Shown piece after piece: positions 26,058-35,009 of a DNA stretch of 51,001 bases. This DNA comes from Nitratireductor pacificus pht-3B (GTDB taxonomy: Bacteria > Pseudomonadota > Alphaproteobacteria > Rhizobiales > Rhizobiaceae), in contig NZ_AMRM01000029.1 in NCBI RefSeq assembly GCF_000300335.1, positions 1-51,001 on the forward strand, in the 5' to 3' direction. The notes under the pieces were generated by a model. It had not been told where the DNA came from. It saw nothing but the letters and a program-made list of their open reading frames with translations, and searched no databases. The position numbers and the translations under genes were made by a program. Position 1 is the first letter of the stretch. Each line of letters opens with the position of its first letter.

Positions 26058-28145
26058 TTACGAAATGGACCCGAGCACGCTCAGCTCGATCCCCTTGGCG
26101 ATCTCCACATGGCTCAGAACCGGCAGGGTCGGGAACAGCCGCTCGGTGATCATGCGGACATAGGGACGGGCCTCGGGCGCGGTGACGAGCACGAAGCGCT
26201 CGCCGGCGTCGAGATGGGCGCGGATCGCCTTGCTCGCCTCCTGGCCGAATTCCTCCAGCTGGCGCGGATCGATGTCGAACTCGCGGATCTCGCCCTTGGC
26301 GTCGCGCTTCAGGCTCTGGTGGAAGGCCAGGTCCCAGCGGCCGCCGAGCCGCAGCACCTTCAGCAGGCTTCCCTCGGTCAGGTCGCCGCAGATCTGCTGC
26401 GCCATGCGGATGCGCACGTGCTCGACGATCTGCTCCGTGCGGCGGATGTGCGGGGCGATCTCCGCGATGGCCTCGATGATCAGGTGCAGGTTGCGGATCG
26501 ACACCCGCTCGGCCAGCAGCAGTTTCAGCACGGCCTGCAGGCCCGGATAGGTGATGTGCGACGAGCAGATCTCGTCGGCCAGCTTGCGGTATTCGGGGTC
26601 GAGACGTTCGATCAGCGCCTTCATGTCCTTGTAGGACAGCAACTGCGGCAGGTTGTTGCGGATCACCTCGCTCAGATGGGTGAGGAGAACCGACATGTTG
26701 TCTGCGAAGGGGAACTGCTCACGCTTCAGGTCGTCGGCGAACATTTCGGGCACCGAGAAGGCGCGCATGCCGAAGGCTGGTTCCTTGACCTCCTCGCCGG
26801 GAATCTCGGGGATGCGGTTGCCTCCCACAAGCACCATCAGCTCGCCGACGCGCATCTGGTACTCGGCGACGACCGTGCCGTGGATCTTGATCTGATAGCT
26901 CTTCGGCGAGATCGCGTAGTCGTCCGTGAGGCGCACCTCCGGCACGACGAAGCCGTACTGGCCGGCGAACTTCTTGCGCATCTTGCCCATGCGGTAGGCG
27001 AGTTCCTGATGCGTCGCCAGCAGGCGGGTCGAGAGCTGCTTGCCGATCAGAAGCTCGATCTCGGCGGTCTTCAGCGAGGAGCGGACCGAGTTGCGCTCGT
27101 CTTCCTCGACATTGAGCTGTTCCTGGCGCACCGCCTCGTTGGCCTTCTCCTGCCGCTGGCGCGCGCGCAGGGGCAGGATGTATCCGACGCCCGCCATGGC
27201 ACCCGCCAGCGCCAGGAAGGGAAGGAGCGGCAGCCCGGGCATCAGGCCGAGGAGGACCAGCAGCATCGCGGCCACGAACAGCGCCCGCGGATAGGCGCTG
27301 AGCTGGCCGAAAACCGCCTGGTCGGCGGAGCCGCGCGTGCCGCCCTTGGAGACCAGCAGGCCGGCGGCGAGCGAGACGATCAGCGCGGGAATCTGTGAGA
27401 CCAGGCCGTCGCCGACGGAGAGCTTCGTGAAGACATCGGCCGCCTCGCCGACGCTCATGTCGTGGCGGGCATAGCCGATGGCGATGCCGCCGATGATGTT
27501 GATCGCGGTGATGATGAGGCCGGCAATAGCGTCGCCGCGCACGAATTTCGAGGCGCCGTCCATGGCGCCGAAGAAGGAGCTTTCCTCCTCCAGTTCCGCG
27601 CGGCGGCGCTGTGCTTCCTTGTCGTCAATCGTGCCGGCCGACAGGTCGGCATCGATCGACATCTGCTTGCCGGGAATGGCATCGAGGGTGAAGCGCGCGC
27701 CGACCTCGGCGATGCGGGTCGAGCCCTTGGTGATGACGACGAAGTTGACGACGACCAGGATCATGAAGACGATCAGGCCGATCACGAAGTCGCCGCTCAT
27801 GACCAGTCGCGAGAAGCCCCCGATGACATAGCCGGCGGCGTCCGGCCCGTGATGACCCTCCGACAGGATGACGCGCGTCGTCGCGATGTTGAGCGACAGG
27901 CGCAGCATGGTGGCGATCAGCAGGATCGTCGGGAATGACGAGAAGTCCAGCGGCCGCTGGATCCACAGGGCAACCATCAGGATCAGCACGGAGAGCGCGA
28001 TCGAGAAGGCCAGCCCGACGTCGATCAGGAATGGCGGAATGGGCAGGAACAGCACCGCCAGGATGACGACGACGCCCAGCGCGAAGCCGACATCGCGGCC
28101 GTGCTTGCGGGTTTCGTTGCCAGTGATTGCTTCGCTTAACGCCAT
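26058..28145 (-). CDS. flhA: Flagellar export protein FlhA
   Basis: The 695-residue product has eight N-terminal membrane helices with the FHIPEP signature region ([41 protein letters not shown]) and a cytoplasmic C-terminal domain that docks chaperone-substrate complexes. The length is normal for the family. FlhA is thought to couple proton flow to export. The ATG at 28145 is preceded by GTGGAAGGCAGGC. Confidence 0.97.
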   Translation of the reverse strand: MALSEAITGNETRKHGRDVGFALGVVVILAVLFLPIPPFLIDVGLAFSIALSVLILMVALWIQRPLDFSSFPTILLIATMLRLSLNIATTRVILSEGHHGPDAAGYVIGGFSRLVMSGDFVIGLIVFMILVVVNFVVITKGSTRIAEVGARFTLDAIPGKQMSIDADLSAGTIDDKEAQRRRAELEEESSFFGAMDGASKFVRGDAIAGLIITAINIIGGIAIGYARHDMSVGEAADVFTKLSVGDGLVSQIPALIVSLAAGLLVSKGGTRGSADQAVFGQLSAYPRALFVAAMLLVLLGLMPGLPLLPFLALAGAMAGVGYILPLRARQRQEKANEAVRQEQLNVEEDERNSVRSSLKTAEIELLIGKQLSTRLLATHQELAYRMGKMRKKFAGQYGFVVPEVRLTDDYAISPKSYQIKIHGTVVAEYQMRVGELMVLVGGNRIPEIPGEEVKEPAFGMRAFSVPEMFADDLKREQFPFADNMSVLLTHLSEVIRNNLPQLLSYKDMKALIERLDPEYRKLADEICSSHITYPGLQAVLKLLLAERVSIRNLHLIIEAIAEIAPHIRRTEQIVEHVRIRMAQQICGDLTEGSLLKVLRLGGRWDLAFHQSLKRDAKGEIREFDIDPRQLEEFGQEASKAIRAHLDAGERFVLVTAPEARPYVRMITERLFPTLPVLSHVEIAKGIELSVLGSIS

Positions 28146-28232
28146 GCCTGCCTTCCACCTGATCGCGGGCGGTGTACGCCCGGCGCAGAGGCTAGCGCTT
28201 CAAGCTTGCGCGAAGACGGATCGGCCGCCCCG

Positions 28233-28499
28233 TCAGAAGCCGCCTTCGATGCGCTGGAAGATGACGGTCGTGAAGGCCGAGATCTGCGAGGCGACGAAGG
28301 GGCCGGAGAAGGCGACGGCGACCAGGATGGCGATGATCTTGGGGACGAAGGTCAGGGTGATTTCCTGAACCTGTGTCAGCGCCTGGACCAGTGCGATGCC
28401 GACGCCGACGAGCATCGCCACGGCGACGGCCGGGCTGGAGGCGACCAGCACGGTCCAGATCGCGTACTGGACGATGTCTAGGGCGTCTGCTTCGTTCAT
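28233..28499 (-). CDS. fliQ: Flagellar export gate protein FliQ
   Basis: The 88-residue product has two membrane helices and the FliQ motif ALVQALTQVQEITLTFVPKI. It joins FliP and FliR in the export gate. It begins 6 bases after flgD and is followed by an 87-base gap before flhA. Confidence 0.96.
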   Translation of the reverse strand: MNEADALDIVQYAIWTVLVASSPAVAVAMLVGVGIALVQALTQVQEITLTFVPKIIAILVAVAFSGPFVASQISAFTTVIFQRIEGGF

Positions 28500-28505
28500 C
28501 GGAGA

Positions 28506-28904
28506 TCAGCGGATGACGACGCCCGGACCGACCGGAATCTTGTCGCCGCTTTCCAGGATCGCCATGACGCCGTCGCTGTAGAGGCGGACCTCGGCGACCT
28601 TGCCCGTGATCTTGCCATCGGCCGAGGTGACCTCGCGGCCGACCAGGCTGCTTGCCTGGGCCAGCGCCGATGCCTGCAGGATCTGGTCCAGCTTGGTGTT
28701 GGTCTGCACCGTCTGCTCGACCTGCGAGAACGTCGCGAGCTGCGCCACGTAATCGGTCGATTCCATCGGGCTGGTCGGGTCCTGGTTCTTCATCTGGGCA
28801 ACCAGCAGCCGCAGGAAGGACTTGTAGTCGACGGTCTGCGGCGCCTCGGTGCTCCCGTTCTGCGTCTGCGTCTGCGGCGTGGATGTGGCGGACGTAACGT
28901 TCAT
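28506..28904 (-). CDS. flgD: Hook assembly scaffold FlgD, short form
   Basis: The 132-residue product keeps the conserved N-terminal FlgD block: YKSFLRLLVAQMKNQDPTSPMESTDYVAQLATFSQVEQ, then SLVGREVTSADG. The C-terminal Ig-like and Tudor-like region of enteric FlgD (over 220 residues) is mostly absent; a single short strand region (VRLYSDGVMAILESG) remains. It caps the growing hook. flbT ends 4 bases upstream. Confidence 0.93.
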   Translation of the reverse strand: MNVTSATSTPQTQTQNGSTEAPQTVDYKSFLRLLVAQMKNQDPTSPMESTDYVAQLATFSQVEQTVQTNTKLDQILQASALAQASSLVGREVTSADGKITGKVAEVRLYSDGVMAILESGDKIPVGPGVVIR

Positions 28905-28908
28905 CGGC

Positions 28909-29346
28909 TTACTCCCCGGCCGCCATGGCGAGCGCGCGCGTCGCGTCGGTGTCGGCCTGCTGCATGATTTCTGTTTCGAGCGGATAGAGCGCGCGGATTT
29001 CCTTCAGCGCCTCGTAGACCTGCCCGTCGGCGACGAGCTGATCGATGTGTTTCAGTCCGGCGCGGATGCGTTCGTTGCTGAAGCTCTCCAGGAGCCGGGG
29101 CAGGAGTCCGGCGAAGATCCGGCGCGCGTCGTCGGCGCTGTCGGGCGTCATCAGCATGATCTGCACGGCGAAATAGAGCTGGCGCAGCGGCGTGCGCGCG
29201 TCCTCCGCCTGCAGGACGTGGTTTTCCATCAGGAACTGCACGTTGTTGAGGAACTCCAGCGTCACCTTGCGGTCGGTCCTTATGACCGCGCCGTTGACGT
29301 AGATCTTCTCGTTCGCCTTCAGCGAAATTTTCAGCGTGCTTTTCAT
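28909..29346 (-). CDS. flbT: Flagellin regulator FlbT
   Basis: The 145-residue product matches FlbT: LKISLKANEKIYVNGAVIRTDRKVTLEFLNNVQFLMENHVLQ and IYLAVQIMLMTPDSAD-like core. In Caulobacter FlbT binds the 5' leader of flagellin mRNA and lowers its stability or translation until the hook is complete. It overlaps flaF by 4 bases. A palindrome in the leader of the first flagellin gene (43192-43212) could be a target. Confidence 0.94.
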   Translation of the reverse strand: MKSTLKISLKANEKIYVNGAVIRTDRKVTLEFLNNVQFLMENHVLQAEDARTPLRQLYFAVQIMLMTPDSADDARRIFAGLLPRLLESFSNERIRAGLKHIDQLVADGQVYEALKEIRALYPLETEIMQQADTDATRALAMAAGE

Positions 29347-29690
29347 TGGATGCCGTCGCGGATGATCTGCGACACCTCGATCAGGCCGTCGAAGTTCTCC
29401 GAACGTCCCTGGCGCACTTCTTCGGCCTCGCGCAACAGCCAGATGCCGATGGAGATCAGATTTGCGCGCAGTTCCTGCGGGAGTTCGTTCTCCGGATTGC
29501 CGAGATCGTCGATGAAGGTGGTCCAGACGCGCACCATGAAGTGGATCGCCTCGACAGCCTCGCGTGATTGCGCGCCCTTGTCGCGCGCGGCGATCAGGAG
29601 ATCGATCGAGCGGCTCAGCACCTGCTGTTCGCGGTCCTTGGCGTCGGCCAGCGAATCGGTCTGAACTTCGCTGTAGGAAAACTGATACAT
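29343..29690 (-). CDS. flaF: Flagellar biosynthesis regulator FlaF
   Basis: The 115-residue product matches FlaF: LADAKDREQQVLSRSIDLLIAARDKG, HFMVRVWTTFIDDLGNPENELPQELRANLISIGIWLLREAE. FlaF is needed for flagellin production or secretion in Caulobacter, acting with FlbT. It lies 32 bases after flgL and overlaps flbT. Confidence 0.95.
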   Translation of the reverse strand: MYQFSYSEVQTDSLADAKDREQQVLSRSIDLLIAARDKGAQSREAVEAIHFMVRVWTTFIDDLGNPENELPQELRANLISIGIWLLREAEEVRQGRSENFDGLIEVSQIIRDGIQ

Positions 29691-29722
29691 GGGCTTCCCG
29701 TCTCGTGGTTTCCTGGCGCTCG

Positions 29723-30772
29723 CTACCGCAGGTAATTGAGCAGGCTGAGTTGTTGCAGGCGCGCCGTCAGCGCGTATGAAGCATCGAGCTGGGCGACCAA
29801 CTCGTTGACCCGTGTCACCGCTTCATAAGGATCGACGCCCTCCGTGTCCTTGATCAGGCTCTTGAACAGATCGATCTGCGAAGAGGTGCGCGTGCTGGCG
29901 TCCTCGATGCGGTTCTCGGCGATGCCGGCCTTCGCCTGCGCATTGGCGATGTCGGCCACCGCCTCGCCGACCAGCGTCAGGGCGCGCTCGTAGAGAACGC
30001 CGCGCGCGGCGTCGCCGAGCTGACCGTTCAGCAGATCGGACAGGCTGGCCGCTGCCATCGCCAGCTTGCGCAGGCCAGGCTCGTTGGCGGTGACGGAGGT
30101 CTCCGCCGTTTCGTTCAGCGCGATGCGGGTGGTGATCTTCTGGTCGGATGCGCTCGACCAGTTGGTCTGCCAGCCGGCACCCAGAAACTGCGGCTCGGCG
30201 TAGTTGGTCAGGAAATCGTCCATGTCGGCGGCGCTGATGCCGGCCGCGGCGGGGTCGGTTTGCGCAAAACCGAATTTTGCGAAGAATGCGGCATCGAACG
30301 CGGTCTTCGCCGGTGAGGCGGGATCGAAGAAATCGCCGACCGGCTTCACATCGGTGTTGATGCCGGAGAAGAGATACTCGCCGTTCAGGTTGGTGTTCAA
30401 GAGACCGGTCATGGTCTTCAGAACGCGTTCGGCCTCGGCGCGGGCGATGGCGATCTGGTCGACGCCGGAATTGGAGGCCGTCAGCGAGGCGAGCAGGCTC
30501 TGTCCGAGATCGCCGATCTTCGTCATGGTGTCCTGCGTCGCCTTCAGCCGGTTGGCTGCAAGCGCGTTGGAATCGATCAGTCCACCGAGGCGCTCGATGT
30601 CGCGGTGCATCGAAAGGTTGCGGCCGGCATGGCCGCCGAGCGCGATGCCGACATCAGCCACGGTCGCCGTGTTGGATTCCTTCGTCCTCTGCGCAAGCTC
30701 GGCCTGCATGCGCATCACCTGGTAGCGCAGGGTCTGCGACATTGCCAGCGATGAGATGAAGGAGGTTTTCAT
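29723..30772 (-). CDS. flgL: Hook-filament junction protein FlgL (HAP3)
   Basis: The 349-residue product has flagellin-like ends: an N-terminal helix (SSLAMSQTLRYQVMRMQAELAQRTKES), GLLNTNLNGEYLFSGINTDVKP, typical of FlgL, and a C-terminal helical part ending SLLNYLR. It forms the layer between FlgK and the filament. It lies 12 bases after flgK. Confidence 0.93.
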   Translation of the reverse strand: MKTSFISSLAMSQTLRYQVMRMQAELAQRTKESNTATVADVGIALGGHAGRNLSMHRDIERLGGLIDSNALAANRLKATQDTMTKIGDLGQSLLASLTASNSGVDQIAIARAEAERVLKTMTGLLNTNLNGEYLFSGINTDVKPVGDFFDPASPAKTAFDAAFFAKFGFAQTDPAAAGISAADMDDFLTNYAEPQFLGAGWQTNWSSASDQKITTRIALNETAETSVTANEPGLRKLAMAAASLSDLLNGQLGDAARGVLYERALTLVGEAVADIANAQAKAGIAENRIEDASTRTSSQIDLFKSLIKDTEGVDPYEAVTRVNELVAQLDASYALTARLQQLSLLNYLR

Positions 30773-30784
30773 GTCATGGTCTTT

Positions 30785-32233
30785 CTATCGCGTCGCCTGC
30801 ATCAGGGTAGACAGCATCTCATCGATCACCGACAGAAGCCGCGCCGAGGCCTGATAGGCATGCTCGAGGTCGAGCAGCAGTGCCATCTCCTCGTCGACGT
30901 TCACGCTGGTCAGGTTTGAAAGCGCCGTCGCCGTGCGGACGGCCAGGGCTTCCTTGCCCTCGGCGCCGCTGTCGGCCTGCTGGCGGTTGCTCTCCAGCCA
31001 GCCAACCGCGTCGAAGGAGAAGGCGGTGACGCTGCGCGTCGTGTCGAGGCCGGCCGCTGCGTCGAACGCCATCGGCTCGTCGAGGCGCTCGGAATAGGTC
31101 CTGAGCAGGTCCGAATAGGAGGCCGCGCCGCTGGCGTTGTGCAGATAGGTGGCGCCGTCGCGCAGGCGCGCTGCGCTGCCGCCGGCCGCCGGATCCATCA
31201 GCGCATTGACGCGGATGCTGCCGGCAAGGCCCGGCTGGAGCGTGCCCGCCGCCGGGACGGCGGGACCGCCCGGCCAGGTGAAGAGGCCCGCCGCATCGGC
31301 AAGAACGCCGTTCGGATCGGATTCGGCGAAGGTCGCGATGAGGCCGCGCGCCACTTCGTCCAGCTGGTTCTGCATCATCAGCGCCGTGTCGTCGCGCAAT
31401 TGCAAATTGGCGGCGATGGAGCCCCTGGCGCTGGTGTTGCCGCCGACACCCGGGACCATCGGAACGCCGTCGATATAAACGGCATTGCCGGTCGTGCCCG
31501 GGCCGTAGGTGTGATGGGGGTTGAAGGTGACCGGGCGCGGCACCGTTTCGAACAGCATCGCGCCATCGCCGGTGACGATGACGAGATCGTTGTCGGACCG
31601 CGTGTTGGTGGAGATCGCCACATATTCGGAGATCTGCTTCAGAAGCGCGTCGCGGCGGTCGAGGGCGTCGGAGACGTCGCGGCCGCTGCGCGTTCCGTTG
31701 ACCACTTCGTTGTTGACCAGCTCGAACTCGCCCAGCAGCCGGTTCAGGTCCTTCACGGCGGCGGATATCTCCGCGTCGGCTTCGGCGCGGAAGGTCTGGA
31801 TCGCCTCGGCACCGCCGTTCAGCGAACGGACGACCTGATGGGCCGCCTGCACGGCGCTTTCGGCCAGCGTCGTGTTCGACGGCGTCGATGCGTAGAGCTG
31901 GAGCGCCGTCTGGAGCTTGCTGATCGCGGTGGCCGGCGCGGTCGCGTTCTCGGCGCCGTTGACCTTCAATTGCAGCGTGTTGAGGCCGCCCGACATGGTC
32001 TGCTGACCCTGCCAGGACGAGATGGCGAACAGGTTCTGGCGGAACAGCACCTCGTTGGCGGCGCGCTTGATCTTGGCGATCCGCGCGCCGGGCAGGGTGC
32101 TTGACAGTTCCGCGCTGCGGCGCGCGTAGTCGGGGTTGGAAGCTTCGGCAACGTTGCGCGATACGACACTGGTCTGGCGCGAGGTGTTGAACAGCGCGGT
32201 CTGCGCGATACTTAGTGCAGATGTCAGTGACAT
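30785..32233 (-). CDS. flgK: Hook-filament junction protein FlgK (HAP1)
   Basis: The 482-residue product has the rod/hook family start (LSIAQTALFNTSRQTSVVSRNVAEASNPDYARR) and the C-terminal SVNVDEEMALLLDLEHAYQASARLLSVIDEML that marks FlgK. SNPDYARR replaces the commoner N-T-x-GY. The central part has the FlgK DRRDALLKQISEYV element. flgE ends 37 bases upstream. Confidence 0.94.
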   Translation of the reverse strand: MSLTSALSIAQTALFNTSRQTSVVSRNVAEASNPDYARRSAELSSTLPGARIAKIKRAANEVLFRQNLFAISSWQGQQTMSGGLNTLQLKVNGAENATAPATAISKLQTALQLYASTPSNTTLAESAVQAAHQVVRSLNGGAEAIQTFRAEADAEISAAVKDLNRLLGEFELVNNEVVNGTRSGRDVSDALDRRDALLKQISEYVAISTNTRSDNDLVIVTGDGAMLFETVPRPVTFNPHHTYGPGTTGNAVYIDGVPMVPGVGGNTSARGSIAANLQLRDDTALMMQNQLDEVARGLIATFAESDPNGVLADAAGLFTWPGGPAVPAAGTLQPGLAGSIRVNALMDPAAGGSAARLRDGATYLHNASGAASYSDLLRTYSERLDEPMAFDAAAGLDTTRSVTAFSFDAVGWLESNRQQADSGAEGKEALAVRTATALSNLTSVNVDEEMALLLDLEHAYQASARLLSVIDEMLSTLMQATR

Positions 32234-32270
32234 TTACTCTCTTCCACTCCCCCGTTCCGCGGAATCAGGC

Positions 32271-33527
32271 CTATCGCTTCAGGTTGACCAGGAGTTCCAT
32301 CAGGTCGGAGCCGGTCTGGAACACTTTCGAATTGGCGGTGTAGTTGCGCTGCGATTCGATCATGTCGGTCAGCTCCTGGGCGATATCGACATTGGAGCTT
32401 TCCAGCGCGCCGGAAACCACCTTGCCCGCACCCTTGTCGCCCGAGAACCCGTAGAGAATGTCTCCGGAATCGGCGCTTTGGGTGTAGCTGTTACCGTTGA
32501 GGACCTGAAGCTGGTCGGGGCTCTGCACCGTCGCGATGGGAATGCGGTAGATGGCGCGCATGGAGCCATCGGCATATTTCGCGAAGACGTTGCCGTCCGA
32601 AGCGATCTCGACGCTGTCGATGGAGTAGGGGGCGGCTCCGTCCGCTTCGCCGGAGACCGAGAAGCCGGCGGCAAGCTGCGTCATGCCGGACATGTCCAGG
32701 TCGAGCGTGTCGCCGCCGGGCACCGGGATGGCGATGTCGGTGGCGCTGGCGCCGGCCAGTTGCCCGTTGGACGGGTCGAAGGTGAGCGTCTGGGTGGCGA
32801 GCGCGGGGTTCGCATAGGGGAACGAGGTGTTCGGCGCCGCGTCCGCGCGGTCGTAGACGGCCACTTCCCAGGTGTCGGGGCCGGTCTTCGTCATGTAGAT
32901 GTCGAGCAGTTTCTTCTCGCCGAGATTGTCGTAGACGGCGAGCGAAGTCTTGTGCGTGTAGCTGGCCGTCGGGCTGTTCGTCGACGGCAGGTCGCCGGCC
33001 GCGACCGGCGTCGAGGCGGATGCCAGATTCGCCGTAAGCTTGCCGTTGCGCGACGGGGTCGCCACGAGTTCGTCGCCGGCGATGGAGATGACCTTCAGGC
33101 CCGCGTCGCTGTTCACGGTAGGCGTCGGGACGCCGTCCTTGTAGTCATAACCCATCAGCTTGTGGCCGGCGGCGTTGACGAGCTCGCCCTTGGCGTTCGG
33201 TATGAACGAACCGGCACGCGTCAGCACGCTCTTGCCGTTGGTATCCTGGACGACGAAGAAACCATTGCCGTCGACGGCAAGGTCGGTCCCCGATGTCGTG
33301 TATTGCAGCGGCCCGGACTGGGAGATCGCGTAGCGGATCGAGGTGGTCACGCCACCCGAATTGTAAGAGCCTCCCGACGAGGGCAGCACGAGGGAGGAAA
33401 ACTCCGCCTGCGCCCGCTTGTAGCCGTTCGTGCTCGAATTGGCGATGTTGTCGGCGACCGTCGACAACCGGTTGGATTGCGCCGCCATGCCGGATACGCC
33501 GGTTCGCATCATGCCGTAAAGGCCCAT
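32271..33527 (-). CDS. flgE: Flagellar hook protein FlgE
   Basis: The 418-residue product starts MGLYGMMRTGVSGMAAQSNRLSTVADNIANSSTNGYKR, the rod/hook signature. It has the middle PLQYTTSGTDLAVDGNGFFVV and the C-terminal ELTDMIESQRNYTANSKVFQTGSDL. It forms the hook; length is set by FliK. The ATG at 33527 follows GAGGAGACATCC. It is the first gene of the late block flgE-flgK-flgL and onward, and lies about 107 bases after the rem stop. Confidence 0.97.
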   Translation of the reverse strand: MGLYGMMRTGVSGMAAQSNRLSTVADNIANSSTNGYKRAQAEFSSLVLPSSGGSYNSGGVTTSIRYAISQSGPLQYTTSGTDLAVDGNGFFVVQDTNGKSVLTRAGSFIPNAKGELVNAAGHKLMGYDYKDGVPTPTVNSDAGLKVISIAGDELVATPSRNGKLTANLASASTPVAAGDLPSTNSPTASYTHKTSLAVYDNLGEKKLLDIYMTKTGPDTWEVAVYDRADAAPNTSFPYANPALATQTLTFDPSNGQLAGASATDIAIPVPGGDTLDLDMSGMTQLAAGFSVSGEADGAAPYSIDSVEIASDGNVFAKYADGSMRAIYRIPIATVQSPDQLQVLNGNSYTQSADSGDILYGFSGDKGAGKVVSGALESSNVDIAQELTDMIESQRNYTANSKVFQTGSDLMELLVNLKR

Positions 33528-33634
33528 CGGATGTCTCCTCGTAGTCTACGCCGATCACGTTGAGATTACGGATTGTGACTTGCGCGAAGCTGGCCAGGCG
33601 ACGGAAAGGCGAAGCCGGGTGTGAAAAGCCGCGG

Positions 33635-34309
33635 CTAGACGTCGATCAGCCGGTAGCCGAGATAACGCTTCGAATCGATGGGATCGAAACCGAGCTTCTC
33701 ACGCAGTTTCTTGCGCAGCTTGCTGATGTGGCTCTCGACCACATTCTCTTCGACGTCCTCGTCGAAGATGCCGTAGATGGCATTGAAGATCTGAGTTTTC
33801 GTCACGCGGCGCGTCGGGTTGCCCGCCAGATACTCCAGGATGCGGCGCTCGCGGCGCGGTAGCGGCAGGGGCTGGCCGTCGATCTCGGGGTCGCGGCCGT
33901 CGAAATAGATGCGCATCACGCCGAGCTGCGTGAAGTTGGCCGTGTCCTGCAGGGCGCGGCGGCGGATCGCTGTGATGCGCGCCAGGATCTCGCGGATATG
34001 GACCGGTTTGCGGACGACGTCGTCGGCGCCCCATTCGAACAGGCGCAGCGTGTCGTCGAGCGAGTTGCGCTCGCTGAGCGCGATCAGCGGCGCCGGCGAA
34101 CGGTCGCGGATGCTCTGTGCTGAAAGGCTGCCGGCCTCGCACTGGCCGAGAAGAAAGGCGCTGACGGCCTTCAGTTCGTCTTCGGCGACGGTCTGCACCC
34201 ATTCGCCGAATTCGTTGGGGGCGAAGCCGGCACTGGCCACGCCTTCCCTGTTGAACAGTGAGTGATAACCTTCCGTTACCAGCTCACGCTCGTCAATCAC
34301 CACAATCAC
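33635..34309 (-). CDS. rem: Rem/FtcR-type flagellar transcriptional regulator, atypical receiver
   Basis: The 224-residue product is of the OmpR/PhoB layout. The receiver-like domain (about 1-115) keeps the lysine ([11 protein letters not shown]) but has no aspartate where the phosphoacceptor should be ([14 protein letters not shown]). The C-terminal winged helix is complete ([46 protein letters not shown]). Sinorhizobium Rem and Brucella FtcR share this build and place in the cluster and activate flagellar genes. The start is GTG at 34309 with GGAGGG upstream. The 148 bases before it should hold its promoter. Confidence 0.92.
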   Translation of the reverse strand: MIVVIDERELVTEGYHSLFNREGVASAGFAPNEFGEWVQTVAEDELKAVSAFLLGQCEAGSLSAQSIRDRSPAPLIALSERNSLDDTLRLFEWGADDVVRKPVHIREILARITAIRRRALQDTANFTQLGVMRIYFDGRDPEIDGQPLPLPRRERRILEYLAGNPTRRVTKTQIFNAIYGIFDEDVEENVVESHISKLRKKLREKLGFDPIDSKRYLGYRLIDV

Positions 34310-34457
34310 CGGCCCGCCCTCCGAATCACTTTATGTGTCAAGTGGTAACTGCTGGGGCGAATCAGGCACAACCATCAAATTTAAGGAATCAATAATAGGG
34401 AATCGGGCGGCGCGATTTGTCCCCGCGATTCTCGCGGTGGAGATGCCGCTCTTTCAA

Positions 34458-35009
34458 TCAGGGGGTGCAGAAACTTCGCGCCTCCGGCGTCCATTCGCCG
34501 AAGCCGGTGGCGACCATGTTGGTGATGACGCGGCAGACATAGCGCTTCTGCGCCGGGTCGTTGTCCGGGCCTGCATGGTAGCGCGCGACCGCCATCGACC
34601 AGGAGCCGTGCCGCTCCTTGAGCTGGACCAGAAAGCGCGCGGCGTAATCGACGTTGCGGCGCGGGTCGAGCATGGCGCGCAGACCGGGAAAGGCGCTGGC
34701 GTGGTAGTGGTGGTTGATCTGCATGCAGCCCAGGTCGATCAGCTTCACGCCCCTGTCCCGCGCCTGCTCGAAGGTCCGCATGGCCTCGCCGGCGCTGCGG
34801 GCGAAGACCGCCTTGCCCTCGATGTTCAGCGCATAGGGCTGGAGACTGCCCTTGACGCCGGTCTCCGTAAGCCCCACGGCGTAAAGGATTCCGGGCGGCA
34901 CCTGGTATTTTTCCGCGGCGCGCAGGATCTCCCCCTCGCAGGGGTTAGCGGCGGCGTGCGCCGCGCCCATCAGGCCGAGGCTAAATGTAAAGACCGCCGC
35001 CAGACGCAT
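34458..35009 (-). CDS. Flagellar-cluster lytic transglycosylase (SLT domain)
   Basis: The 183-residue product has a signal peptide (MRLAAVFTFSLGLMGAAHA) and an SLT lysozyme-like fold: the catalytic Glu in AVGLTETGVKG, DLGCMQINHHYH in place of the usual GLMQI, and VARYHAGPDN. It should cleave peptidoglycan so that the rod can pass. Rhodobacter SltF does this together with a FlgJ lacking muramidase, the same situation as here. Its ATG lies inside the end of fliK (29-base overlap), so translation is coupled. Cysteine pairs (NPCEGE, LGCMQ, RYVCR, SFCTP) could form disulfides. Confidence 0.88.
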   Translation of the reverse strand: MRLAAVFTFSLGLMGAAHAAANPCEGEILRAAEKYQVPPGILYAVGLTETGVKGSLQPYALNIEGKAVFARSAGEAMRTFEQARDRGVKLIDLGCMQINHHYHASAFPGLRAMLDPRRNVDYAARFLVQLKERHGSWSMAVARYHAGPDNDPAQKRYVCRVITNMVATGFGEWTPEARSFCTP

